Positions 10,305-21,920 of a DNA stretch of 64,000 nucleotides are shown here, in pieces. This DNA comes from Tetrastigma voinierianum. Taxonomy: Eukaryota; Streptophyta; Magnoliopsida; Vitales; Vitaceae. Each line of letters begins with the position of its first letter. Position 1 is the stretch's first letter. The notes beneath the pieces are model-generated. The model saw nothing but the letters and a program-made list of their open reading frames with translations. It ran no database searches and had not been told where the DNA came from. The stretch is taken from contig JAEQBH010000193.1 in the NCBI GenBank assembly GCA_016808115.1, positions 4,898,001 to 4,962,000 of the forward strand, written 5' to 3'. A program made the position numbers and the translations under genes.

Positions 10305-11617
10305 TGATTCATCGCCCATAGGGTATCCTAAATCAACAAAATTTATACCTAATACCTCATACTGCTATAGCATTGCTACTGCAGTATAGTGGCTCTAAGA
10401 TCGTCCATAGAGATGGATTTTCTTCGTGAAAATGACATACTTATACTGGTGGTTTTTATTTCCGATAATGCAATGATAAAAGAGTGGGTTTTAATGGTCA
10501 CAAGAAAATAAAAACAAATTTGAATATGGAAAGTTGTCCTTGAAGTATTAGACACTAGGTTTAGGTTTTAGGCAAATGAGGGTTTCCTGCTCCTTACTCA
10601 CATTAGGGAGGATAACATATAGTTATCTCCAACCAGATCTTCATTTTAGCTATAAAACTTCTACCCTTATTAAATCTCTTTGAAAATGGCATTCACCACA
10701 CAATGTTTCAAATAATAAAAACATAAGTCTTCTCTTCACTCTACCTTCCAATGGCTCATAAATGATAAACTAATAAAACATCACTCTCGGATCTAACATT
10801 AGTCATTCTAATGAGCTTCCTTTAAAGCTATATACTCAACATATCAATTATCTACAGATTCGAAGGACAAAAACCTAAAGTTGAAGAGAAGAACAAGAAT
10901 ATAGTGGAATAATTGGTGAAAAGCATGGAAACCCCGGTTTAATCTAGATCCTTCACCTAGTGGCCTTCTACTTCAAGGAGGAAGGGGGTTTAGCCACTCA
11001 TCCTCAGAGGGTGTTGGCTAGTGAGAAAATGAGAGAAAATGAGAGAAACTAAAAGAAACGGGAGCTTCCGTCGCAAGATTCCCAAAAACCCAAAATTGAA
11101 TAATGAAAAAGCTTCTTACAAAGTCTTATCCGTGGGCTTTTCAACCCATACTGCAAATACAAATTACCAAACTAAACAAAGCTGAATACTATTAAGATAT
11201 GATAAAAAGTGGGAGAAACCAAAAGGAGGTCAAAGCCGTATAAGGTAAAGTTCAAAAGGCAAGAAAAGTTCAGAGCTTTAAATTTCATCCCACTTTAAAT
11301 TCCGCAGGGGTTGCAAATCTCTCACAACCCTTGCTAAATTTGGCAATGTTGCTACTGGAGATTTTTGCTTCGCCCTTTTTTCCGCATTAAGCTCGACCTA
11401 ATTGATTTTCTTCATGCTTGTGCTAAATCCCTAACTTTAACATATAGCCTGTGAAAACAACAAAACTTGCCACAAAATTTGATCAGTGGCATTGTTAGGT
11501 CCTTAACATACCCACTGGGTCAATTAGGCTAATTACTACGCAAAATGTGCTCAAAACCCGGAGTGTTAAGAGTATGAAACAGCACTATTTGGGTAGTAAT
11601 CACTCACCACGGATCAT
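10305..11617 (-). mobile_element. 5' LTR of Athila-like element F (truncated)
   Basis: It is adjacent to the primer site and similar to the split LTR at 2,341-6,634 over most of its length. Similarity fades near GCACTATTTGGGTAG (about 11,590), after which chromovirus-type LTR sequence follows, so roughly the last 200 bp of this LTR appear to be missing or replaced. Confidence 0.65.
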
Positions 11618-12156
11618 CCTTCGATTTCTTAGCTTAGGCGAGATCAGTCTAGGGTTTAGACTGGAGACAAAACGACTTGAAGAATGAGGGAAATCCAAGT
11701 GATTTTCTGTTTCTCAAAGTGGAAGGTGCAGATCACAGGAGTTTTGAGAGAGAGAATGAGCAGATGTAGAGACGAGATTTGAGGAGAATGGGAGGGAATG
11801 AGAGAAATGTCAAAGACCAATATTTTTGGTCTTTTAATCAAAATCCTTCACTAAACCTTTTCGCTACACACTAATTCCTGATTTTCTTTTTTCTCATTTT
11901 TCTCACTTTAAAGCTTCATTTCAATTTCTATTTCCACTTCAAGCCATTTCATTTACTGTAAGACTTACATTACTCATTTACGACCTTTTAGGTCCTTATT
12001 ATTTGACATTTTTACCAAATTTATTCGTTTCCTTTGTAAAATTCGTGTTTTTACTATTTTTGTTTTAGCCATTTAAACTCCGGGAAAAATATAATTTAAT
12101 TTATTTTACACCCTGAACATGTTATAAAACTGTTAGGGTATTTTAAAGGCATTACA
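11618..12156 (-). mobile_element. Chromovirus-type LTR fragment
   Basis: On the minus strand the sequence starts TGTAATGCCTTTAAAATACC at 12,156, matching the style of the LTR starts TGTAACGCCC (32,707) and TGTAATGTTC (51,834). It includes the GACCAA..TTTGGTCTT stretch that recurs at 32,310, 52,100 and 58,620. The left edge against the Athila LTR is approximate. Confidence 0.5.
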
Positions 12157-12235
12157 GATGTAATACATGTTGTTGACCAAAAAGTGTGTATATAGATCAA
12201 ATTTTTGCTACTATTACCAAAGGACTATTACCTAA

Positions 12236-12253
12236 CCCCCAGTAAAGGCACCA
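12236..12253 (-). other. Fossil tRNA-Asp primer-binding site inside LTR A
   Basis: CCCCCAGTAAAGGCACCA aligns with TCCCCGGCAACGGCGCCA (the site at 24,802), followed in both by AAAAACTTGTTGA. It lies 65-83 bp inside the LTR edge. Differences are mostly at CpG positions. Confidence 0.65.
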
Positions 12254-13666
12254 AAAACTTGTTGATCAAAATAGAACTTATATGCTCATGATAAAAATGG
12301 CTTTGTCAATGATTTTATTAAAAATTTAGTTTGATCATAATACCACAAGTGCACAGCTTGTACAAGTAATAAAAGTGGACCTATAATTCCGGATATTGTT
12401 CCCACAGAGATTGAAGAGAATTCAAAGTTCAACTACCCTAACTACTCAAGTTCTATACTATTTGAACTTCCATTTCATAAAATTTTCAGTTTCCTAACTA
12501 AGAATGCCACTATCTAAATTTCTACATCTATAATAAAAGAAAATTTTAAAATCCTGGGACCTAAACCTGGATCAACCAGATTATCATAGAAGTAGACACT
12601 CGATTTCATTGTTTGGAATTATCAATTCCTGCAACATAATCTAATTCTATTCTATCATGAATTGGAATCTGAATTTGTCAAAGATGCAAGGTAGTATAGT
12701 TTGGACTTCTCCCTTAACCATACATTTCACTGATTAGAAAATCATATTCATTTCTGAAACATGTGTCTAACCAATTACTTGTGATCAAAATTTCTTTATA
12801 AGATCTGGGTATTTTTCTTTACCAATACTTCATACCCGACTTTCTGAGAATCGCTATTTCTTGCTTCCAAGACAAGGCCATCACAGATTTATAAGACGAA
12901 TAATGTCTCTTATCTCGATCTTAAAGAGTTCTCTTCTTCCTTGATTAGATCTAAGTTAACACAAGATCAAGATCATTCCTCAAGACCAAGGAGAAATCTT
13001 ATGATTAAATTGATAGGATCCTCTACTCATCCCTTTAAACCATAAAATTGATTATTTATCTAAGTAATTCGAGTCATTAGTTCTTCAATATTAGTTCAAG
13101 ATACCCCTAAGTAATGCATCCATGTTCTTGTGAATTCTCCACTCTTTGTCACGTAGGGCCTCTTGAAATCAGCCATTATAACGGTCCTTAAATGGGTATA
13201 AGTTACTATCATGGTAGAACAATTCACTTCATGAACAACACCATTCAAATAAACTCAAAATCTTCAATCCAAGAAATCTCTTTCTAATCAGGCAGAAAGA
13301 CCATAATTAACATCATATCTTTCCCCAACTAAGTTGTATTTCAAACTTAATCAATAAAGTGGAACATTGAACACCGGACAGAAATTTCCAATGCACCAGA
13401 ATCAATTGAAAGAAATGAATCCAAAGATTTATCTAGACTTCATTATTCAAACAAGAATCGATCGATCTTCAATAATTTAGGCTCTAACTTTCGAACTTTA
13501 ACACCCATCGTTCCAAGTCTAGTAAAACAAATTCGGAATCCTATGCTAAATCTAATCTACGAAGCTAGGAAAAGAAAAATAAAATAAAAATATAATGTAT
13601 TAAAAGAGTCCTCGGGCCCTGTGAGGCTCTCTGCTCTAACTAACCGCCTCGCTTCTCAAATTAGCC

Positions 13667-13674
13667 ATTTATAG
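13667..13674 (-). promoter_or_regulatory. TATA box of LTR A
   Basis: CTATAAAT on minus, in the conserved context AGGGCTCTATAAATGGC. The equivalent CTATAAAT occurs at 20,591-20,598 (copy B) and 26,341-26,348 (copy C). It lies immediately downstream of the CGCG array in each copy, which places the array in the U3 promoter region. Confidence 0.6.
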
Positions 13675-13749
13675 AGCCCTAGAAGCTCAGTCTCTAAATT
13701 GGTGGCTACATTAGGATCCCCAAAATTCTAGCCCATATTGCATTCTCTG

Positions 13750-15170
13750 CCGCGACTAAAAGTGTTGGCAAGTGCAGCAGAGCTTTAATTCTTTATCATA
13801 GGTCTCAAGGCAAAGATGTAGTAGTTTTGTCGCGACCTACTCTCAGGTATCCTTTTCTGGATCTAGTCACAAACAGTTTCCTAGTCGCGACGCTATTCTT
13901 TCTTTCAGATATTCACTTCTCCATTGCATGTGCAGCTTCTCTTCTCACAACAAGTCTTTCTTTGGCTCTTTAACAATTTATCTTGTAAGGTCTCGCCGTT
14001 TCATCCATTCTGATGTCGCAACAATCTTATGTGTGTGACACCGGAATAGTTATGTTATGTATTATTAACAATTATGTCGCCGACATTACTTCGCGGCGTA
14101 CCTTCTTCAAATTGATGTTGCGACTCCGCTTAAGTCTCGTCATGATTGCAGTCTTATCGCCACTTAACCTGATTTCTTATTGCAGCTTCATTTCAATGTT
14201 ACGACATAGTCTCTTGGTGTTGTAGATGTTTTCTATTGCGACCAAGTTTTTATGTCGCGACAAGACTTTTTGTATTCAGATCATCTTTGTGTCGTGACCT
14301 AGTTTGTTATGTCGCAAAAAGACCTCTCTTCCATGTGTGGGAATCTTTGTCGTGACATAGAAAAGTCTGTCGCAACCTTGTTTATCTGTGTTCAGCTTAT
14401 TTCTGTGTCGCGACCTTAAGATCCCTATCACGACATCGAAACCTCTCTTCAGCTTGAAGTATGTCGTAACATTGAATTCTTTTGTTGCAACCATGTCAGT
14501 TCACTAAGTCAACATTACTTGTCGCGACTTTGTTTCTCTGTCAGGACCATAACCCTTGTCTTTCAGTGTCGCGACATTCATTACCTTGTCTCAACAGAAC
14601 TTCTTCATACAATGTTGCGACATAGATTGCCTTGTCGTGATAAAGGTCTTTCCTCTACGTATTCTTTCTGTCTCAATAGGTTTTTCCAAGTTACAATAAT
14701 CAGTGTCGCGACAAGAGAAGATTCTATCACGACATAGATTCTGCCTTCTATTTTTCATAATGTCGTAACATAAACTGATCTGTCGCAGTATTCTTCATGT
14801 ATTGCTCTTTAATTTCTTGTTGCGACATAAGATACCTGGTCGCGACAGAATTTCTGCTTTCTTCCTGTTTCAAGTGGGTCGATATGAGCTTTTATGTCAC
14901 AACAGGTTCTTCTTAGTGTTGGCATCTAGTTGACAAACCTTATCGCAACATTAACTTTCTTTGTCTCAGCTGACTTGTTACATTCTTCTCATGTTCTATC
15001 GCGACACGCTATCTTTTGTCGCGACATAGCTCCTCTTCTATATTCAGTCCTTTGTGTTGTGTCAGAGGAAATATTGTCGTGATAGATTTCCTTATCCATT
15101 TTCTTGGACGTTTGTCGCTACAGAGACTGCTGCTATTGCTCTTTTTCTCTTCTTTCTTGTTGAAATTTTC
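13750..15170 (-). repeat. TGTCGCGACA palindrome array in LTR A
   Basis: Nine exact GTCGCGAC cores (near 13,828, 13,884, 14,258, 14,407, 14,521, 14,569, 14,703, 14,839 and 15,018) and over twenty one-step variants (GTCGTGAC, GTCACGAC, GTCGCAAC, GTTGCGAC) occur in 1.4 kb, often as facing pairs around 20-40 bp of T-rich sequence. The positions are shared with copies B, C and D. Confidence 0.9.
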
Positions 15171-15300
15171 TCCTTTTTGAATTAAAACCTGCAAAACACA
15201 AAGTTGGTGAATAATCCATAATTTGGCATTAAAACATATCTAAATATACTAAAATAAGCCATAAAAATGGATTAAAAATAGATGAGTTTAAGACTCATCA

Positions 15301-15319
15301 AATTCCCCCAAACTTAAAG
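15301..15319 (-). other. Polypurine tract of element M
   Basis: On the minus strand CTTTAAGTTTGGGGGAATT abuts the LTR start TGATGAG. The AAGTTTGGGGG form is the usual plus-strand primer context in Athila/Tat elements; a similar AAAGTTTGGGGTATT occurs at 63,893. Confidence 0.7.
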
Positions 15320-17089
15320 TTTCATTTATCCCAAAGCAAAGAAAGAAAATTTTGTTTGGCCTCAAACAACAACTTATTTTTTTAGGGATATTTTTCGCTT
15401 ACGCAGTCCTTTAATCACTTCTAATTCAGAAACTAGTTAATTGTAGCATGGTTTCAAATTTTAGTTTTCATTTCGTACTTAGAAAAAATTTCAATTACTT
15501 ATCACAAAACAAACTAATGATTGAATAAACAATTCAAGCCAATTCATCCTGATTCAGGAGGTATTTTGGTTCTCTTCCTTTCTCCGCAAATTACTAATCT
15601 TCAGTGGCCTCGATTATAAGCTACTATATTATCATTTTAAGTCCCATATGCTGTTTCTTTTCATATTTGGCTCCCACTAATGTAGGTAAGTACAACCTTC
15701 AAGATCAATTAGGTCTTTTAGCTTGTAAAGTTTGGCTTGGGTAATTGGGTGATACTAGAGAATTTAAGATAAAAATTACCTGCATTCCAATTCAGGTACT
15801 TTTTGGGATCTGTCTCTTCCTTCATCCTTTTTTTCACTGAGCAACATAAAAAGAAATTTTTTCCCCAAACTTGATTCTTTGATAAACACATCTGATACTT
15901 CTCATCTTGGTAATTTTAGTTTTTCACTATCATTCTATCAAGTCGGTCCTTGAGATGGAAAGCCTTTGCTTTTCTTTTACTTGTCAAATATTTAGAATAG
16001 TGCAATGTTTTGTCTTTTTGTGCTTTCTACCACTCTTAGAGAACTTTGTTAGCGCCCCATAATTCACTGGCATTAGGCAGGTCTAGGTGCTTGGGCCACC
16101 CAGAACTCACTGTTCAAGAGGAAGGTCAAAGACAAAACTTAATTCCAATTTGATACTCTACAATCTTGGCTTTTTTGTATTCTTTCCTTCTTCATTTGTT
16201 CTTTCTTTTTCAATCCTTTCATTCTTGCTTTTTCCCTTCTTCAAATCAAACATTCCCCTTAATTCGGTCCTTTTCTACATTTTGTGGTTCTTTTCTTGAA
16301 ACCCGGCAATAGTAAGGGTTCTTAACAGGATCATAATAAAGAAGCTGAAAGCCTGAATGTTATTCCATCAAAGAAATTAGGTAATTCGCTCAACTTTTGG
16401 AACTGTAGAGTGTATGCTCTTCAGGCATACACGATGAGGTAGCTTGAAAGGCCTAAACTCAAGGATGGCCTATATCACTTCCTATAGTAGTATCGCTTAG
16501 GACTCGACAAAATAATCTAACAAGTTCTAGGACATTGACTATTTGACTGTGAATGAACCCAGAAGATGTCCCTAATCTTTCACAATTTGTGCCATAATTC
16601 ACTGACCATGCATTGTTTTTCGTGATTTTTACCGACTTATCACACACAACAACTCCCAAAAGCCTTATTTGTGTTTCCTTATTGAGTACATCTTCCTAAA
16701 CTGATCATCTTTCTTTCTACAACCTGTCTCTTTTCCTAATTCAGCTGTCACTCACAATGCACTCCGACAGGTCATATTTGCTTTTTGAAACTTGTTGGTC
16801 GTTGTTTTAATCAAGCAAAGAAATATTTTGGATCATGCATTCAAATTTCACAACGACAATGATAACCACAATTATAACTCAAGTTACTTGGTCCAAAACA
16901 TGTCGCAGTTATTTAAACAATTAAATCCAGGTAGCTGGATTTCTTCTTTATTCAACTAAGTAAATGGCAATCATGAAGCAAAGAAAATTAATCCAAACAC
17001 ACCAATCAATCAAGCACACAAATGAACACAAGAAATTTTTTTTTTTTTTTTTTTTTTGCAAAAATATTTATTTTATTCATTATTTTGAT
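15320..17089 (-). other. Non-coding 3' internal region of element M
   Basis: No coding similarity is recognised between the second ORF remnant and the polypurine tract. The stretch is T-rich on the plus strand, with a 22-bp T run at 17,036-17,057 and pyrimidine-rich sequence near 16,165-16,300. Long untranslated 3' regions are usual in this branch of elements. Confidence 0.5.
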
Positions 17090-18912
17090 GAGTGGACTTT
17101 GAATACAGAGAGGATGAGGAGATGGAATAGGTAGGGTATTGTCTATTTTTATCCCTTGTCATTCTCTCCTTTGTCGTTTCCATCCTTAGATATTCTTCCA
17201 CCTTTACTGGGGGTGGCTCCTTCTTCCCCATGTTCTAGGTAGTTTTATTTTTGTTGTTTCGCACAAGGTGAAGAAGGACCCTAATTGAATCTAGGTTAGC
17301 ATAGGTATAGGTGGGTCTTGTCACACCTTGCGACTATAGTGTAAGGTCTACAAGCCTCGAGATCTGATTTCTCAGGATGTGTATCTTTTCATTGACATCA
17401 GGTTTCACTACCCAGCTTCAGATCTTGCATCGCTTTCCCTCAAGAAGTTCTGCGCTCATACGAGATTCCAGGAGTGTTCTGTTGTTTATTATCTCATAGC
17501 TCATCAAATGAAAACTCTGTTTGCAGTGTCCTAAACTGTTCATGTAATTGTTATCTCTTGAGTCTATGCTTGCCTTCAGGGCATTGTCTCTATCTCTTAA
17601 GACTGTTCTCTATTTTGTGTCCCTTTTCTCTATTTCTACTTTCCACTCTTCATCCCTTTTCTTCAGTGCATTCTCTAAATTCTTTGACCTCTTCTTGAGC
17701 TCTCTACACTAAAATATCATCCCAAAAGTCAAGTCGTGGTCTTTAATCGAGACATCCTTTCCTTCATTTCTTGTCGTGATAGACATTAAGCACTTGAACA
17801 ATTTTTGCATGATTGCAATTCTACCCGAAACTTTCAGCTTGTTCCTGATGGGTTTGTCATAGCTTTGGGGATGCTTTCTAGAATTGGCTTTGATCACCTG
17901 AGCTCATGTTGCATTAGAGTTCGCTTTCCACTCGATCCGCTCTAGCTGTACCCTTCACTCTTTCTACTTATTTCTTTTCTCTCGTCTTCTCGTTTCTTGG
18001 TCCTTTAGTTATACTCTATTAAGGTCGGTAGGGGAGGCTTGTAGTAGGCTTCTAGATCCCATTCTTCTTCACCCCTTAGATGCAAAGTCCGTTGTCATAT
18101 CGGGTGTGAATCATCCTTGCATTTGCTTTCAAAGTAGCTCAAGACAGATTTTTCAATAATTTTTCCATTTGTCTTTGTAACCCTTCAGCAATGCGCAGGA
18201 GGATTGCTTCTCTCTTCCTACTCATGCTAGGATGCTTAGATGGCATAAGGATATAACAGAGAAGCAGTAGAACCATACTTATTTCTTTCAACAGTTCCTT
18301 CCGCAATGGTGATTTAAAAGGGGCTTTCTTTGTCCCTTTCCAATCTCCCTTCACCAAGTTAGTAGTCTACTATTTTATATGTTCTGGTTCCTTTAGTTGT
18401 TTCTTGAACTTAGAACCATCCTTGGTAACCTTCCCTGTGACAAACAACTGCTTATCTATTCCTTCCTGCTGAACTCTACCCATCGCTCCTCCCTGACATA
18501 TACTCTTTTTCCTTCTCTCTCTACCATATTCGCAAAGAATTCTTTCACCAAAGAAGCATAACCAGGTTCTTTGTGTTCACCTAGTGACTACCATCCTCTC
18601 TTTTCCAGTATTTCAGCAAAAGGGGAGATAACTTTTTTGAACCCTCTTTCGGCAATGAAGCCTCTGTCCTTCAAATTTCCCTCCATTATAGCTGCTGCCT
18701 TTTTCAAATAAAATTCTTGCTCGGCTTTCCTCTATTCTCGGCCCGGCTTCACTGGCCCCCTTTTCTTTCTTGATTCTTTTTCTCACAAGGTTTTCATTTT
18801 CATCACCTCTGCCCTCAACGTGCACAATCGCCAAAGTCTGTTTGAGCTGATCATCTTGATTGTACTCTTCCATGATTTTGTCGAGGTTTGGACAAGGTGG
18901 TGAATCGTACAT
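17090..18912 (-). pseudogene. Second ORF remnant of element M (plant transposon-protein type)
   Basis: It starts at ATG 18,912 (MYDSPPCPNLDKIMEEYNQD) about 120 nt after a TATA box. Readable pieces in order: an acidic/basic N-terminal 100 residues; GYASLVKEFFANMVEREGKR with VYVREERWVEFSRKE; DGSKFKKQLKEPEH; LVKGDWKGTKKAPFKSPL; LLLCYILMPSKHPSMSRKRE; then EEWGSRSLLQASPT-like and heptad-rich segments (near 17,700-17,530) suggesting a coiled coil. The (Y/F)AxxVxEFYANM..V.VRG...F and LPSKHxS blocks resemble the 'putative plant transposon protein' family found in Athila-like elements; that match is from memory of the family and needs a profile search. No enzymatic motif is seen. Many stops break the frame. 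An env-like or accessory role is possible but unproven. Confidence 0.6.
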
Positions 18913-19032
18913 GGTAGGGTCAGGACTTTTGGAGCTCTAGGGCTTGCAGAATGAGATGGTAGATTCCTGAGAAACGTTGAGACGGTTGAGAGTTTTTATG
19001 AGAGCTAGTGGCCTTCAATTCTTCAAAATTTT

Positions 19033-19041
19033 CTATTTATA
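19033..19041 (-). promoter_or_regulatory. Internal TATA box before the second ORF of element M
   Basis: TATAAATAG on minus, in GGCTTATAAATAGAAAATTTTGAAGAA, resembles the LTR context GGCTCTATAAATGGCTAATTTGAGAAG. It lies about 120 nt upstream of ATG 18,912 and just downstream of a smaller CGCG array (19,070-19,084 and, before solo LTR B inserted, contiguous 22,166-22,390). This suggests a subgenomic promoter. Confidence 0.5.
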
Positions 19042-19147
19042 AGCCTACTAGTTGATCTTACCCTACATTTAATGTCGCGACAACTGTTGACCATTTTCTT
19101 TATATAGATCAAATTAATGACACTATTACCAAAGGACTATCATCTAA

Positions 19148-19165
19148 TCCCCAGTAAAGGCATCA
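19148..19165 (-). other. Fossil tRNA-Asp primer-binding site inside solo LTR B
   Basis: TCCCCAGTAAAGGCATCA, followed by AAAAACTTGTTGACC, aligns with the intact site TCCCCGGCAACGGCGCCA at 24,802. Because B is bounded by a perfect target duplication at 19,084/19,085, this sequence is certainly within the LTR. Confidence 0.7.
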
Positions 19166-20639
19166 AAAACTTGTTGACCAAAATAGAACATGTATGCTCA
19201 TAATAAAAATAATTTTTCATTGAATTCATTGAAGATTTAATTTGGTCAAAATGTTGTAAGTGCACAGGTCGTACAAGTAATAAAAGTGGACCTATAAGTC
19301 CGGATATCATTCCCACAGAGATCAAAATGAATTTACAAATTAACTACTCCTAACTACTCGTTCCAATAATTATTTGAACTTTATTTTATATAAATTTTCA
19401 GTATCCTACTAGACTCCCATCGCTTAAATCTCTCACATTTCTAATAAAGGAAAATTTAAAACTTCTAGACCTAATCGACTGGAACCAAATTATTGCTAGA
19501 AGTAGACATCAGGATTTCTACCGCTTATGAAATTATCACCACCAGTAACATAATCTAATGCTGTTCTTTTTCATGAATTGGAATCAAAATGTCAAAGAGG
19601 CAAGGTAGTATAGTTTTTGGATTTCTTCCCAACTATACATTTTCATCGACAGAGAGTCATGTTCATTTCTGAAACATGTATCTAACCAATTACTTGTAAT
19701 ATAATTTTCTCTGTAAGATCTGGGTATTTTTCTTTTCCAATACTTCATACCCATTTCTTATGACTACAGATTTCTTACTTCCCAAGACAGGGCCATTTAC
19801 CAGATTTCTACAAGATGAATGATGTCTCATCCTTGAGATTTTAAAGAGTTCTCTCTTTCCTTGATTGGATCTAAGCTAACACGGGATCAAGATCATTCCT
19901 CAAGACCAAGGAGAAATCTCTAATTGATTAAATTGATATATCCTTCAACTAATTCTCAAACCATGAGTAAATTGATGATTTATCTACAATCTGGGAGCTC
20001 ATTAGTTCTTTCAATAATAGCCCACACACCCCTAAGTACGCATCCGCATACTCGTGAATCTCCAACTCGTATCACTCCGAGGGCCTCCTAGAAACGAGCT
20101 AGACAATCCGACCGTATGCTACTATTGTCGGGAACACCACTTCATGAGCAACACCATTCAAATAAATTTGAAATTGGCCAATCCAAGAAATCTCCTTCTA
20201 ATTATGCAAGAAAGACCATAATCCACATCAGATCTTCCTGTGAAAGTTGTTTTCGTAACCTAATCACAAGAAACACTAAACTACCGGACAGAAATTTCCA
20301 CTATAATCAGAATTAACTCCAAAGAAATAAATTCCAGCTTTTCTCTGGACTTCATTAGATTCAAATAGTAATCGGAATTGATCTTCAACAAAATAGCTCA
20401 ACTTCGAACTTTTGAACAAGTCATTGTTTCACGTCTAGTAAACAAATTGAAATCCTACGCTAATTCTAAACGACGAAGAAAATAAAAAGAAAATAAAATA
20501 AAAGAAAAATATAATACAAAAGAGTCCTCAACTCCCCAGATGCTCTAGTTTTTTTGCCGACTGACTGCCTCACTTTCCTCAAATATTTCTATTTATAGAG
20601 CCTTAGAAGTTTGGGCCCTAAATTCAAGGCTACATTGTG

Positions 20640-21920
20640 AATCCCCAAAACTGCCCATATCGCATTCTGGTCACGACCAGTTATGTTATCGATGCAGTTT
20701 TAATTCTTGTTGCAATTCCTCTGCTGCAACATGGTAAATATCTCAAATGCAGATTTTGCTCTTCATCATTTTATCTCACAGCGACAAGGTTTCTCCGCCA
20801 GATGTATCTTTCTTTAGCTCTTTAAAAACTTTGCCCCTTCATGTCCAGTTGTTCTATCCATTCTATGTCGACACTCTACGCGGTGGGTTGCTGAACATTT
20901 ATGTTAGACATCGATAATTATGTTGCAACATTGTTTCAAGACAAATTTTCTAAAATTGTAGTCGCGACTAGTTTTTTCACATGCGTCACGTAATAACATT
21001 TCTGTTGGTTATTGTTGCAACATTGTTTCTTATATTGTCTGCATACCTATCGCGACCAAGAAAGTCTATCGCGACAGAGTCTTGTCTCCACTCAACATGA
21101 TTTCTTATTGCAGCTTCATTTGTATGTTGCGACATAGTCTATTGGTGTTGCATATGTTTTCTGTCGCGACAGGACTTTTTGCCTTCAACCAATCTTTGTG
21201 TTACAACCCAGTTCTGTTGTGTTGTGACCAGACTTCTCTTCATTATGTTGGAATCTTTGTCTCGAGATTGAAAAGTCTGTCGTGACCTTGTTCCTCTATG
21301 TTCAGCTTAGTTTTGTGTCGCGACCTTAATATCTCTGTCGCGACATTAAAACTTCCCTTCAGCTTGAAGTATGTCTCAACATGGATCTCTTTTGTTGCAA
21401 CCAGGTCACTTCACTAAGTCAACATCCGGTTGTCACGACTTTGTTCTTCGTCGGACCGTAAAACCTTGTTCTTTTATTTCACGATATTCATTCCCTATGT
21501 CGCCACGTGACTTCTTCTACAATGCCCAAATTGTGCTTTCCTAAGTTGTAGTTAATCAAGTCATGGACAGGAGAAATTCTATCGCGACATAGATTCTGCT
21601 TTCTTTTCCTTATTATGTCGCAACATAAATTGATCTGTCGCAGTAGTCTTCATGTATTGCTCTTTAATTTCGTGTCGCGACACAAGATATCTATGTCGCG
21701 ACAGAACTTCTGCTCTCTTCCAGTTGTTAATGTCACAACAGGAGCTTTTATGTCACGACAGTTCCTCCCTCGTTTCTTTGACATCCGGAAGACAAGAAAC
21801 CTTATCGCAACATCATCTCTCTTTATCCCACTTCACTCTGTTAGGATTCTTCTCATGTTCGTCGCATTACTGTCATTCGTCACGACATAGCTTTTCTTCA
21901 TACCAGCCCTTGTGCGACAC
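20640..21920 (-). repeat. TGTCGCGACA palindrome array in solo LTR B
   Basis: Exact GTCGCGAC cores near 20,961, 21,163, 21,317, 21,338, 21,674 and 21,695, plus TATCGCGAC and many CpG-decayed variants. The order of intervening words matches copy A (for example CAGCTTGAAGTATGTC at 14,450 and 21,361). Confidence 0.85.

Larger units (their letters stand above)
12171..15300 (-). mobile_element. LTR copy A (3' LTR of element M)
   Basis: Read on minus it starts TGATGAGTCTTAAACTCATC at 15,300, has the CGCG array (15,160-13,750), a TATA box CTATAAAT (13,674-13,667), a 1.4-kb R/U5-like part, a fossil tRNA-Asp primer site (12,236-12,253), and ends GGTCAACA at 12,171. It is very similar to copies C and D and clearly more diverged from B. 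Confidence 0.8.

Noticed and set aside
13750..15170. Regularly spaced short repeats resembling a CRISPR array
   Set aside because: Plant nuclear LTR sequence; repeats are 10 bp and imperfect, spacers vary in length and are shared between copies, and there are no cas genes.
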